From assembly GCA_014529385.2 (NCBI GenBank), contig CM043958.1, forward strand, positions 82,023,525-82,087,524: a stretch of DNA of 64,000 nt. The letters run 5' to 3'. Origin of the DNA: Adiantum capillus-veneris. Lineage: Eukaryota > Streptophyta > Polypodiopsida > Polypodiales > Pteridaceae. A program made the translations under genes and the position numbers. Shown here in pieces: positions 21,173 to 33,468 of the stretch. Every line of letters starts with the position of its first letter. Within the stretch, counting starts at the first letter, position 1. The notes below the pieces were generated by a model. It made no database searches. It was not told where the DNA came from and worked only from the letters and a program-made list of their open reading frames with translations.

Positions 21173-21739
21173 TTGGTCGAAATTCAAGAAGAGGATGCTC
21201 ATCACAAAGGATCTCCTCTATGCCATGCTTGGGGAAAGGTAAGAGAACATGATGCTTTTATTCTCTTTGACCCTAGTTCTACTTACAATTTCATATCCAC
21301 AGAGTTGGCCACCAAGCTAGGCATCCAAGCCTATGAGATGGGAGATATCCTACCTATCGATGGTGCTTTCAAGGGGCAAGAAGCCTCAGTCACTCCCTTA
21401 ATTGGAAAATTGAGGCTCCATGTCCAAAGCTATGTGGACAAGGAGGATTCCTTTATCTCTCGTCTCAAGCACGAGGATGTAACTCTAGGGGCACCATGGT
21501 TTGATTGCATGGCTGCCAATGTTAAATTCCCTGAAAGGCAAATCTACTTTAGGTTGGGTAGTACCATACCTCTTGTACATAAGCAAGCTTTCAATAAGTC
21601 AATAAAGAGCTCTATTTCCGTCTACATGATTTTTGTTAAAGATTCTCAAAATGAACCGAATGCTCTAGCAAAAGAAAATATAAACAATCAAAAGGAATTA
21701 GATATCCAATTTCCTCATGGGGTTCCAAGATGTTTTTAG
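21173..21739 (+). pseudogene. Retroviral-type aspartic protease region of the Ty3/gypsy element
   Basis: This is an open frame of 188 codons with FILFDPSSTYNFISTELATK at the active site. The canonical D-[ST]-G is replaced: Asp is kept, but the Gly position of the common DPGST form is Ser. The flap-side stretch LGAPWFDCMAANVKFPE is typical of plant Ty3 proteases. Confidence 0.75.
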
Positions 21740-21866
21740 TGACGATATCCCTTATGAACTACCTCCCAAATGAGGCAATGATGACCATGCAATTGAACTT
21801 CTTCCAGGAAGTTCACCGCCTAATAAACCTCCTTATAGAGTTTCCCAAGCTCAACAAGAGGAGATT

Positions 21867-23029
21867 ATGTGGCATGTGCATGAGTTAGCTAAGAAAGCCG
21901 TGGTTAGGCCTAGCTCATCTCCATTTTGTTCACCAGTGTTATTAGTGCAAAAGAAAGACGGCACATATCGTATGGGTGTTGACTATAGAGCACTAAATAG
22001 GGTCACTATCAAGAATAGGTTTCCCGTTCCATGGGTAGAAGACCTATTTGATAAGCTACAAGGGTCGGCCTACTTCGGTAGGATTGACCTAAAAAGTGAC
22101 TACCATTAAATAAGGATAGTTGATCAAGACATTGTAAAGACCGCATTTCGCTCTATGTTTTGGCCTTTACGAGTACATTGTCATGCCTTTTGGCTTCACC
22201 AATGCACCAGCCACATTTAACTGCTTCATGGAGAAGCTATTCAGGTCACCAAACCTTTACTAGAGTAGATGATATAATCATCTACTCTAATTCATTAGAC
22301 GAACACAAGCAACACCTCCAGGTAATATTTCAAGTTTTACGAGAGAATAAACTTTATATTAATCAAAAGAAAAGTAAATTTTTCTTACAAGAGATTCAGT
22401 AATTAGGTCACATTATCTCTCAAGATGGCATCCAAATGGATCCATCAAAGCTAGAGGTAATAAAAGGATGGCCTAATCCAAGGAATCTACATGAACTAAG
22501 AAGCTTTATAGGTATGTGTGCATACTATAGATGCTTCATAGAAAAGTTCTCACAAATCGCGAGACAATTACATGACCTAACAAAGCAAAATGTTAGGTAT
22601 ATATGGTCCACCAAGGAGAACAATGCTTTTGAAAAGCTTATCTCTCAACCTGTGCTTACACTACCGGATCTCTCAAAGCCATTTGAGGTCCAATGCAACG
22701 CCTGTGGTGATTGCCTTGGAGTTGTTTTGCTCCAAGAAGGACACGCCATAGCCTATGAAAGCTGAAGGCTCGACCTTGTTGAGCAAACGCTAGGCATATA
22801 TGAGAAGAAAGTCTTAGCAATTCTACATGCTCTAGATTCGTGGAAGCACTATTTATTGGGGACTCCTTTCATTCTACAAACGGATCACCAAAGCTTTAAG
22901 TACTTCATGATGCAAACCAAGCTCTCTGACAAACAAATGAGGTGGGAAAATTTTGTTTCGCAATTTCATTTTCATATTGCTCACATTGCTGGCAAGCATA
23001 ATCAAGTGGTTGATGCACTCTCAAGATGA
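21867..23029 (+). pseudogene. Reverse transcriptase and RNase H of the Ty3/gypsy element, broken
   Basis: RT motifs include SPVLLVQKKDGTYRMGVDYR, FGRIDLKSDYH (followed by a stop), VDDIIIYSNSLDEH (catalytic Asp pair kept, Tyr lost in a small deletion) and ELRSFIGMCAYYRCFIEKFS. RNase H follows with VQCNACGDCLGVVLLQ (first Asp changed to Asn), LQTDHQSFKYF and IAGKHNQVVDALSR. Stops at ~22,107, 22,400, 22,763 and 23,027 separate the pieces. Confidence 0.85.
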
Positions 23030-24000
23030 ATGAGAGTGAACACGGTATCTATAGCAACTCACAATGATCTATCTTCTATGATAGATGAGTACGCTATCGA
23101 TCCCGATTTTAGAGATGTGATTTCAGCCCTTGCACTAGGGAAGAAGGAAGAACCATTTATCCTACAAGATGGTTATCTTCTCTATGGTAATAGACTATGC
23201 GTTACTAACTCACTACGTGAGAAAGTAATGTATGAATCTCATGCTCCTCCTTATGCAGGGCATAGAGGGATTCAGTCTACCCTAAAAGGGATAGAAACAT
23301 ATTTCTATTGGCCTGCCATGAAAGCAAACATACAAGAGTATGTTTCAAAAAGTGCGGTATGCCAAAAGACAAAGTTTGATAGAAGGAACCAACTTGGATT
23401 GCTTCAACCGTTGCCAATCCCTAATTCACCATGGGATAGCATATCCATGGATCTTATCTTTGGATTGCCCAAGTCTATCCATGGAAATACGGGAATATGG
23501 ACAATAGTAGACAGGTTTAGCAAAACAAGCACATTTCATACCTGTCAAAAAGATTATCAAGGCCCATCAAATGGCAACCCTCTTTATATCACAAATCTTC
23601 AAGTATCACGGCTTGCCAATGTCCATAGTGTCGGATAGAGATCCTAGAATGACCAGTAACTTCTGAAAGGGTCTCTTTGAGAATTTAGGTACAAGGCTAA
23701 ACTTCTCTTCGGCCTATCATCCCCAAACAGATGGCCAGAGTGAAATAGCTAACTTAACAATTCTTGACCTACTAAAATCTTATGTCACAAAAGTAGATCA
23801 AAAGTCTCAATGGGAGAAGTACTTACCCTTAGTGGAGTATGCTTACAATAACAATGTACATACTTCCTATGGAAAAGCACCTTTTGAGGTAATTGAGGAA
23901 AGATAAAAAAGTCCCATATTACTCAAGGTACATGGGAAGATCTTCGCTACAGATGAATATAGTCAAGACCTGCAAGAATATTTCCAAACGATTCAGGATG
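23030..24000 (+). pseudogene. Integrase of the Ty3/gypsy element, broken
   Basis: The zinc-binding region reads HAPPYAGHRGIQSTLKGI ... YVSKSAVCQKTK, where the first Cys of the usual CxxC is Ser. The catalytic core has WDSISMDLIFGLPKS (first Asp), then in another frame a second-Asp region and YHPQTDGQSEIANL (Glu). A stop near 23,638 and a frame change inactivate it. Confidence 0.85.
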
Positions 24001-24119
24001 CTATATCCATCTCTCAGCAAAGGCAAAAGGTTGCTTCTAATAAGCACAGAAGAGCCCTGGCCTTTAAACAAAATGATTGGGTCTTGCTTAAGTTTCCCAA
24101 GGCTTGATTAAGTTTCACA

Positions 24120-24530
24120 ATGGGCAAGAATCCTACGGGACATCAAAACTACTATGCTAAGTTAGCAAAAAGGTACTATGGTCCCTTCCAGATTCTTAGG
24201 CCAATCAATCAGATGGCCTATCAACTCAAGGTGCCTAGCAATTGGCTCATACACAATGCTTTTCATGTGAGCCTACTAAAGCCTTACAAAGGAGAGCAAC
24301 CTCAAGAAGCAATCATTGAAGACCCACCGGAGATCAAGGACCAAGAAGAGGTGTTGCAGCCCGAGTCCATTCTCCAACACAAAGACAAGGTATTACAAGG
24401 TGGTAAGACTATCCAAAGATGTCTTATCAAGTTTAAAACCTATTCTTTTGAAGATGCTAGATGGATGCAAGGCATACAATTAAAGGATAACCTAAACCTT
24501 GTCAATGCTTACAATGATTCCCTAGAGTAA
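24120..24530 (+). pseudogene. C-terminal integrase / chromodomain-like segment
   Basis: It contains YYGPFQILRPINQMAYQLKV and WLIHNAFHVSLLKPYKG, the usual GPF/Y-type tail of Ty3 integrases. A chromodomain-like end follows (ESILQHKDKVLQGGKTIQR, YSFEDARWM). Chromodomains direct integration to marked chromatin in chromoviruses. Confidence 0.75.
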
Positions 24531-24870
24531 GCAAATGTAGATATAAATAAATAAATAAATTTTTTGTCTTATAAGACCCTCTTTTTCTTTATTGTGCACA
24601 CATGTTAATGAGTATGCATGCTTAGGATCATGTTTGTGGAGACGACGTCTCCCGAACACCAAGTAGAGCTTGTCACTCTACTATGGAAGATTGATACGGA
24701 CTAATGTACACGCATGCTTGCGGCAACTAAGGCTCTCAAGCACCAAATGGACTAGTCATCCAATCTGGAATGGTGTTGTAGGGTAAAACAGGGATCCTCT
24801 ACCCGCTAGCAAATGAACTAATGACTAGGCTTTATATTCTCTACCTCATAGTCGAGGACAACTATGATTT

Positions 24871-24884
24871 AAAGAGAGAGGTAA
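24871..24884 (+). other. Polypurine tract before the 3' LTR
   Basis: AAAGAGAGAGG runs directly into the start of the right LTR (TGTCATAAAAAC), the expected position for plus-strand priming. Confidence 0.75.
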
Positions 24885-25705
24885 TGTCATAAAAACTAAT
24901 ATCTAAAACTCCCAAATGATTTTCTCATGTTAAACTGATCATTTAATATGGGGAAGTACTAGGGAAGTAAAAGCTAGAATATTGGTAAGGCTGCCAGACC
25001 GGTCTCTGCAGGGATCCAAAGGGGGACAGTCTGCAAAAGAGTAATGTGCTTCAATAGGGCTTAAAAGACCTAAGGTTCAACTCCATTAAGACTTCCATAG
25101 GCTAAGGTTCTTAATTTTTTATTCAATTGTCCAAAGGCCAATGTAGGGGAAAATTGGATGGTCATGGGAAGGCTAAAAATTCTTCCCACATCCCTATCAA
25201 GGAGGGGGTGAGCCATGAGAGTAGGGGATGAGAGAGAAGCACAGACACACACACACACACACTCCAAGGCTTCCCTTTACACAAAGGAAATAATGGACAC
25301 ATGTCAAGATCCTAGACTAGTTGCCCCCAACCTCCCCTCAAATCCTATTGGATGGCCATAGAGGTGGACCAATGAGAATTAGGCTAGAGTAAATTTATTC
25401 TTATCAATTTAAAAATGCTTGATAAAATAACCAATAGAAATTAAGCTCCCTAGAAGACTATTGGACATTCAACCAAGGGGTCCAATGAGCATTCAGCAGC
25501 CCAATGGCTTGCCTGATTCCTATTGGCCAAAAGACTAAGAGGTTCAATGAGAGTTTAGTTGAGTTATTTAATTACCTAAAGCTCTCACAAAAGGGGAAAG
25601 GGGGACACATGTCACAAGGCTATTAATTATGCTTCTAATTTGTGATTGGCTAAGGTTTGCAGGAGCCAATGAGAGGCCAGCATGAGCAAAAATCAAGAGG
25701 GGTCG

Positions 25706-25769
<64 letters not shown>

Positions 25770-25787
25770 TTTTAGACTCACACTTAG

Positions 25788-25827
<40 letters not shown>

Positions 25828-26484
25828 TTTGTGTTGAGCAAGAACTCCATCTCCTTCTCCAAGCATTGAGAAGTAGAGGCCTACACCAACAACTCTTGGG
25901 TATGGAATGTAAATCCAACCAAGATCCAAGCTTCAATGGCATGCTCATCTCCTCTACCATGCTAATTACTAAGCTAAGCTATGCTATTAGAGTGATTATG
26001 TGAGGAGAATACTTCTTTCTCATAAGATACCTCTTCTTCCTCTCAATCTATCCTCATTCCTTGCTAGCTCTCACCATTTTTGAAGGTGTGTGAGGTCTTG
26101 GGACTGAGGCTAGGGACATTAGGTGTGTTTTTCAAGCATAATTTGGTGCATGAAGCTTCCATCTTCATTGCACCAATGAGTTTTTTCAAGGAACACAAGA
26201 ATTGTGTTGTACAAAAGTCTCCTTTGATGGGAGAAGCTATAATACAAAGCCTTTATGGAGGGGGGACCGGCTCCATGTAAATTCGGTCCTCAACTGTTGT
26301 CAATTGTTCTATTTCTCTCTCTTTTCAAGTATTGTCAATGCCAAATTAGCTAGGTGTAAATTGCTATGTTGCTTTCTCAAATTAAGTACTATATCTATGC
26401 TCATTGGGAACTTGTTTTTAATGAAATGCTCACTATGTTATCAATTTCCGCTACACACAAGTTACTAGTGCATTAAATGTTATA
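24885..26484 (+). repeat. 3' LTR of the Ty3/gypsy element
   Basis: This is the second copy of the long repeat. It carries a longer GA run (25,709-25,761) and a CA run (25,791-25,823) that is only a few units long in the left LTR, and ends AAATGTTATA. Confidence 0.9.
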
Positions 26485-26486
26485 GC

Positions 26487-26912
26487 ATGTGTAGTGGAAC
26501 TAGCCTCGCACAGGTGATTCATACTGCACAGTCAATGGAAACACTTGTACACTTGACGGAGAACATGCAATCTCCACAACCTGTGTCTAAGGTGCAAGAG
26601 CAGGTGGCTGAGATGCCAGTCTTTCAAGCTGTACCAGTTCAGCCCGCCACCTTTCAGCAACCTATAGCTGGTTCTAATGGGCAGGGAAGCAACCTGCAGG
26701 CTATGCAACAAGTCTTCCCACCACCTTCAGTACACCCTGGCTATTTTGGAGGTGGATCGGTATTCCAGAGCATGGCTGGTCATGCACCTGGAAATCAGTT
26801 TTACACGCCAGGAACAGTGTTCGGGAGTGCTCAAACGATGATGCCTAACCCCATGTATGGTGTCACGGGCATGCCTTACCCTCTTTTGCCTTCACTTTTG
26901 GGCACTGCTTGA
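26487..26912 (+). CDS. Pro/Gln/Gly-rich reading frame fragment, unknown
   Basis: The open frame begins directly at the right edge of the Ty3 element. It reads a protein-like sequence rich in Gln, Pro, Met and Gly (EMPVFQAVPVQPATFQQP, FPPPSVHPGYFGGGSVF, TMMPNPMYGVTGMPY). The composition suggests a low-complexity region of a regulatory or RNA-binding protein. The last ~10 codons are antisense to the copia gag that starts there, so the true frame is probably truncated at ~26,885. I read it as an exon fragment caught between two retroelements. Confidence 0.4.
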   Translation: MCSGTSLAQVIHTAQSMETLVHLTENMQSPQPVSKVQEQVAEMPVFQAVPVQPATFQQPIAGSNGQGSNLQAMQQVFPPPSVHPGYFGGGSVFQSMAGHAPGNQFYTPGTVFGSAQTMMPNPMYGVTGMPYPLLPSLLGTA

Positions 26913-27763
26913 TCAAGTGATCATTAGTTTTACAATAATGGCAACACATTTTCTTTTTCCCTTTTCACTAGAATTCCTAGACGAGGTGTTGCCAGCAGAA
27001 GTATTGGAAACAGGTGATTTTCCACTCGCCAAAAAACCATGAGAAGTGGCTACGTTGCTGTTACCACTTTTCCTTTGAGGAGCAATAAAAGCCCGTTCAA
27101 TTAGCCCTATTTTTTCTTGAAAGTGACTCTTGCAATAGCAATGTGCATGATGCATCAAACTTGACAATTTTTGGATTTCCTTGGTCATAAGTCTCCAAGT
27201 ACTAGCAAAAGCCTAGTAAGAATCTAGCAAAGCATCAAGAACAATCTGCACAAGGGAACTCTCAAAAATGACTGCCTGCAAAAATAAATTGCTCATTAAT
27301 ATCCTTGATACTAGCGAGGGAAGTGTTCATTTCATCTTCCTCATGCATAATCTTTGACTCCATTTCTTTACGCGTCAATGCAATTTTAACCTCATTGCGA
27401 CTTGCATAAAGGACAGCCAGAATATCCCAAGACTGTTTTGTAGATTTAGTTAAACGAATGTGAGGAGTAATAGTGCGCTTCTTGGATACCGCAATTAATG
27501 CATCCAGCAATGCTAATGACTAAGCCCTGGAGGACGTAACCTGCTCTGATACCAATTGTTGGAAATAGGGTTGCAAAGAGACACACACAGCTTGGAGAAG
27601 ATGAAGAAAGCTCAAGGCACACAACAAAGAGTAGTATTGCTTAGTGTGCAACGAAAAGATAAGTTAGCCCTAGAATGAGGGGTGTATATACAATGCACGG
27701 GTGGAAAAACCTCATAGTGAGGGAAAAAATACCCCGAGGGTCCTAAGTGTGTTCACACACATC
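26885..27763 (-). mobile_element. Ty1/copia fragment C: 5' LTR, primer-binding site and gag
   Basis: On the minus strand a TATA-bearing LTR (~27,763-27,558) is followed by the primer-binding sequence TTGGTATCAGAGC (27,544-27,556). A UBN2-type gag follows (RLTKSTKQSWDILAVLYASR, LTRKEMESKIMHEEDEMN), ending in a zinc knuckle CHYCKTNDHLIKQC (near 26,915). A stop interrupts gag after GSHF (~27,264). The element is cut at ~26,885 where plus-strand coding-like sequence begins. LTR limits are approximate. Confidence 0.75.
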
Positions 27764-30200
27764 ACTACCGCATATGTATGGTAGCAGCAAGACCTTGTGA
27801 ATATACTCTTCCTGTGATAGTTCAAGTATTCCAAGCTTACAATCCTCTTGATATGCATAACAAGAAAGTGATGTGCATCGTCCAAAGCTTTCATAGAAAA
27901 CTGCTTGCTTAAGGCATCCTTGAGATGTGCAATCTCATTCTGTGACTTCCCATCTATAAGCATATCATCTACATACAAGATGAGAATGATGAGGGGACCA
28001 TCGTTCAACCTCCTTGTGTACAAACAGTGATCCTCTTGGATCTGTACATAACCTTAGGATTGGTTGTACTTATCAAACTTGATGTGCCACTACCTTGATC
28101 CTTGATTTAGCCCACCATGCAAAGTTTTCTTGAGTCTACACACCAATTCTACCCTTGTTGGCTTCTCAGGCTTTATCTCAAAACCTTCTGGCTACTTCAT
28201 GTAGATATCTTCTTCCACATCCCCCCTAAAAAAGGGTCGTCTTCACATCCATTTGGTCCAATTCCATGTCCTCTATGGCCACTAAACCAAGCACGAGATG
28301 CAGTAGAGTCATCTTGACTATTGGAGAGAAGATCTCATCGAAATCTATGCCTTTCTTCTACTTGAATCCTTTAGCAACCAATCTAGCCTTATATTTAGGC
28401 TTAGGACCTTTTACCATGTACTTCTTCTTGTACACCCATTTGCAAGGCAATGCTTGTTTACCCTGTGGTAACTCTATCAATTCCCAAGTCTCATTGGCTA
28501 AAATCAAGTTATACTCAAATTGCATAGCGTGCTCCCACTTCGCGATATCTTCCACCTGAATAGCTTCTTTATAACAAGTGGGCTCACTGCAGTCAATGAC
28601 TAATAAATAGTCCAATCTTGGATCAAAATGCTCAAGTACACGAGATACATGAGTAGATCTTCTAAGTACCTGACTGCTAGATTCCTCTCTTTCTAGAGCC
28701 AGATTTGTTTGTGTACTAGTGGAAGGTGCATCACTAGCATGTCTAGCATTCTACGTAATTGGTGGTGAGTCGACTTACTTTGTGGTATTCAATCTCTTTC
28801 ACCGGTTGTTTATGCATCTTAGACTCGTTGAATATGACGTGTGAGCTGCATGTAACCTTCTTAGATTTTGGGTGCAAGAGACGATATGCCATCTCTTTGT
28901 CTACACCATATCAAATGAAGATGCACTTGTGTGATTTGGGATGCAGCTTTTGCCTAGGCTCTTTTGGCACATGTGAGAATGCCTCACACCCAAATACATG
29001 TAATCTATTGTAATTAGGTTGTTTGTTCGCCCACATCTCCTGCGGAATCTTATACTTCAATGGTGTATAAGGTGACCGGTTTTTCAAGTAAACACCTATC
29101 ATAACAGCTTCCCCCCAAACATCCTAAGGTAAAGTGTCCATAGAAAACATAGAAGTGACCCGTTCCTACATAGTCCTATTCATCCTTTTTGCCACACCAT
29201 TTTGAGCAGGTGTGTAAGGCGTGGTAAACTATATTCTAATGCCTCATTTACTGCAAAAGTCCTTGAACTCATAGGAGATATACTTGCCTCCATTGTCAGT
29301 TCGCAAAGCTTTAAAATTTCTACCTGGTTGGTTCTCTACCATGGCTAAGTACTTTTGAAAGACACTAAAGACTTTGCTCTTCTGCTTCAAGAGATAAAAA
29401 GCTACACCTTTCTAGTAGAGTCATCTATTAATGTTAGGAAGTATAGTGCCCCCCTAGAGACTTAACATGCATAGGTCCACATAAGTCGCTATGAACAAGA
29501 TCTAGAGGGCTTCCTAAATCCTTTTTCTAAAGGCAATGAGGTCAACCTAACCTGCTTTTTATAAATGTAATGCTCACAAAAGAAAAGTCAGAGTATCTGA
29601 CACATGGATATAACCAAAATGTTGCAATACCTTCATTCCTTTCTGACTGATATGTCCTAGCCAGCTATGCCACAACTATGTAGAAGACATTTGGGCTACA
29701 CAAATAGAATTCTCCACTGAAGAGACATAAAGTGAATACAACAAGCCAGATTTTTGGCCTTTAAGCATGACCAGGTTTCATTTCTTGATGATCTAAGGAT
29801 CATGTGAGAAAATGGTAGTGTAATCCAAATCTTATGATTGTCCCCAAGTTCTTTGTCAATTTGGATACATGTATGACATTCTACAGCATAAACTCGGTGC
29901 CATTATGCATACAAAGTTTTATGGTCACAATACTGTATATATCAAGTTCATAAGAGCTCCCCAGTTTCATTGTACCATGTATAGTAGTATATGTGGAGAA
30001 CCACTTCTTATGCGAAGTCACAAGAAAGCTAGCACCTGAGTCCATTGTCCAATTTTGGGCATAATGCTCGTCAAAAGCTAAGAGTCTCCTCTGTTTAGAG
30101 ATAAAAATCTCAAGCCAAATTGATCCAAAAATAGGGCATAACCAACAAAGTGTAATCATTGGGCAAATATTGGCATGAAGTGCTCAAATAAACTGTCGGG
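27712..30200 (-). mobile_element. Ty1/copia fragment B: protease, integrase, reverse transcriptase
   Basis: On the minus strand: protease NWTMDSGASFLVTSHKKW with an intact DSG (~30,050), a GAG-pre-integrase piece LGHISQKGMKVLQHFGY (~29,660), integrase GVYLKNRSPYTPLKYKIPQE and HVFGCEAFSHVP (~29,000), then RT WELIELPQGKQALPCKWVYK (~28,480) and ILYVDDMLIDGKSQNEIAHL with the catalytic YVDD (~27,960). PR-IN-RT order is diagnostic of copia. Many stops and frameshifts are present, and RNase H is missing because fragment C's LTR begins there. Confidence 0.85.
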
Positions 30201-30254
30201 GGAAGACTGCCAACTCGGTGTCAAAGCACATATACCTCATACCCTCACAAAAGG

Positions 30255-32290
30255 CTATGCAAACTCAAAGACTAGAACATGGAAATATGCTTCGCAATCA
30301 AAGACACTAAGATGCTTGTAAGAAGGTGGCTTCCCAGACCAAAGATCTTCAAGTACCTTCTCATCTAAAGCCTTGTTAGGAGGTCTATTAATAAGATGGA
30401 TAGCAGCTGCTAACGCTTCCGTCCAAAATCCATTAGGCAACCCTGCATTAGAGAACATGCTACATAACTTCTCTTGTATGGTACGGTTCATCCACTTAGC
30501 AACATCATTTTATGGAGGGTTATATGGAGCAATCAACTCTCTTTTGATGCATTTGCAATCACAAAATTTTAAAAAGCTTTAGTAACATACTCACCACCAT
30601 TGTCTAACCTTAAGCACTTGACTTTATTGCAAGATTGACTCTCCACTAATGCCACAAATTTCCAAAATTTTGAAAGGTCTTCATCCTTCTTCCTAAGAGG
30701 ATATACCCACACTTTCCTTGAAAAGTCATCGATGAATGTAACAAAGTACAATGAACCTCCCATGGATACCTGAGGCATAGGTCCACACACATCACTATGC
30801 ACTAACTCTAGTGGCTCACTTTTTTTAATGCAACCCCTTTTGTGTGGTGATTGTGTTTGTTTATCATAAAGACAATGCTCACAAATTGAAAATTTTGAGA
30901 AATTGTAGCCAAGATCATAACCAAAACGAGACAAGATTTTCATTCCCTTTTGAGACATATGTCCTAACCGGCAATGCCATAAAGAAACACTGGGTTGTTC
31001 GGTTACACAAATTACATGTTTTTTATCATTACATACATGTAGCATGTACAAAGTTCTAGAATTTGAACCATGTGCTACCACTAAAGAACCTTTGGTGATC
31101 TTCCACGAACTATCACAAAATGTGCAGTAATATCCTACGTCATCCAATTGTCTTGTACTAATCAAGCTTTTGGTAAGCTTCAACACATGCCTCACATTCT
31201 TGAGCATGAATGAAGAACCATTCTAAAATTTCAGCTGCACATTGCCAACACCAACTATGTCACAAGTAAAATCCATTGCCAAGACGAACACAACCTTTAC
31301 AGGATGCATCATATGTACAAAAGCACTCCCTCTAAGGAGTCACATGAGACAATGCACTTGAGTCAACAACCCAATCTTGTAAAGCATAGTCATCAGTGGC
31401 AACCAAATATGTTGAATTCATGGAAGATGCAAGATAAATGTCTCCATCAAAATCTTCAACAAAAACATTGTTGATCTCTTCAATCTTTATACTTCTTTCT
31501 TTAGTCTTTACGTTTCCCTTGTTTCCACTTTTGATAGTCTTTCTTCATGTGACCCTTTTTGTGAAATGATAGCACTCAATGTTGTTTTGGCCGCGTGATT
31601 TGCTACGAGATTTTCCTCTCTGATTTTGCTTGCCCTTTTCCTATGATCGACCACGAACAATAAGAGCATTGCAAGTACCACAAGAAGCATCAAGATTCTT
31701 CATGCTAACCTCTTCAGTAAGCAAATTTCCCTCAACATCAGCACATGTTAAACCATCAGGAGCTGTTGAATTACTTATGGTTGTGCAAAAAGTATCACAA
31801 CTTTCTGGCAACGTCACTAGCAAAAACATTGCTTTGATCGAATCGTCAAAATGACTCTCTACCAAGAAAGCTGACTAAAAATTATGTTGAACTCATTGAG
31901 ATGGTTACACATGGATGTGTCCTCATCCATCTTCAAATCAACTAAATTTTTATCCAATACACATGTGATGTTGCACTTCGCTTCTCATACAGGTCACATA
32001 ACTTTCTCCACTCATAGCTAGTCATTTCCTTGTTTACATTGAAGTAAACATTCTTTGACAAAGTCAGCATGATGGGGGACCTAGCAAGTTCATCCAACTC
32101 CTACCAATCATACTCATCCATATCCTCAAGCTATATCCTCTTCATCTTTATCTGCTGGATCTGCTTTTTTTGTACTAAGACATTGTAAATTTGTTCCTTC
32201 CAAAATGGGAAGTTAGTGCCATCTAACTTCTCAATGCTGAACAAAGAGTTCTCCGATGATGAATTTATCACTCAACAAGGAACAAAAGTG
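30255..32290 (-). mobile_element. Ty1/copia fragment A: gag, protease, integrase
   Basis: On the minus strand: gag beginning near FPFWKEQIYNVLVQKKQ (~32,220) and continuing through SPIMLTLSKNVYFNVNKEMT, then FLLVTLPESCDTFCTTISNS. A protease-like DWVVDSSALSHVTP (DSG changed to DSS) follows. Integrase has LWHCRLGHMSQKGMKILSRF, HSDVCGPMPQVSMGG and CLRLDNGGEYVTKAF. The catalytic Glu site reads NDVAKWMNRT, so Glu is Lys. The copy stops in integrase at ~30,280 and fragment B follows in the same orientation. Confidence 0.85.
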
Positions 32291-32589
32291 GTAGATCCGT
32301 TGAACTAAACAAGATGATGAAAAACTTGAAAATTTTTGGCAGAGTCTCCCTTGCAAAACTGAGTTATGAACCCAAAACAAATGTGTACAATGACTGAAAT
32401 GTTGATCAAAGTGGCTACACTGGCAAGATAGAATCTCAAGAAAATGTCATTGTCAGTGTCTCTAGCTTTAGAAGAATGTTTTGGAAAAATTGAACACTGT
32501 CAAATGCATACGCATAAAGATAACAACAATGCCAAGAATGGTGGGACAGCAGATGCACACAAATACTACACTAACCACATAAACATATA

Positions 32590-32957
32590 TCATATGTTGA
32601 TGCCAAAACTATGGGGATATCGGGGGCTCGCTCCAAAACCTGTATCACCAAAAGAATCTCCACATTTGAGAATCGCCCAGCTCAATAAAACCTTACCACT
32701 ACCCTCAACAATAGGCCTTGGATATTTTTGTCAATACATAAACCGCATAAGATCTTACATCAACCACAAATTATCCTATGTCGATGCCAAAACCATGGGG
32801 ATATCGGGGGCTCACTCCAAAACCTGTATCACCAAAATAATCTCCACATTTGAGAATCCCCCATCTTAATAAAACCTTACCACTACCCTCAACAATAGGC
32901 TTTGGATATTTTTGCAAATACATAAACCGCATAAGATCTTACATCAACCACAAAAAT
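32590..32957. repeat. 184-bp tandem doublet
   Basis: GATGCCAAAAC begins equivalent positions at 32,599 and 32,783. Both copies share GGGGATATCGGGGGCTC, TACCACTACCCTCAACAATA and ATAAACCGCATAAGATCTTA with few differences. Confidence 0.9.
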
Positions 32958-33442
32958 AATTTTTCGTAATGGCTACGGTGGTTTGTATGATTTAACAGAC
33001 CCTCAAGATCTTACATCAAATGTGCATGTGACAGAGATTGCAGAAAGAGTCTAAAACAAAAACTTGTACGCAGAAGAACCGACAAAAGCATACCACCACA
33101 TTTTTTGAAGTATATATCGCCCAAACTGTGCGGAATTTGAAGAAATTTCCTTCTACGAAGTTGTATAGCACACGAAAATGGTCAGGAGTTGGAATAATCG
33201 ACCTGAAACATTGATTCTAACCAAGAGAAATCTGATCTGCAAAATTTGTAACCTGTCCTACACGACCTGCAGGCATTCAGAGCGATGTATCTCAAAAATC
33301 TGTGAGGATTTTGAGAAAACTTTCTTTTGCAAAGTTGAAGAGCACAAAAAGTCGGTCTACTACAATGGGAATCAGTCTGAACAGAAACCTTTGGATAGAC
33401 AAAAATAGATTTGCAAAAATGTGTTGAACTTTTTGTTGCTTT

Positions 33443-33468
33443 GTGTGTGTGTGTGTGTGTGTGTGTAC
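33443..33468. repeat. (TG)n microsatellite
   Basis: A TG run of about 26 bp with no coding context. Confidence 0.9.

Larger units (their letters stand above)
17691..26484 (+). mobile_element. Ty3/gypsy LTR retrotransposon, nearly full length, inactive
   Basis: Two long direct repeats (17,691-19,249 and 24,885-26,484) flank a primer-binding site, gag, protease, reverse transcriptase, RNase H, integrase, a C-terminal chromodomain-like segment and a polypurine tract. That PR-RT-RH-IN order defines Ty3/gypsy. All domains carry stops or frameshifts. The LTRs differ by several indels and microsatellite lengths, so the insertion is old. GCATG occurs at 17,688-17,692 and 26,485-26,489 and may be the target-site duplication, although the left copy overlaps the expected TG start of the LTR. 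Confidence 0.93.
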
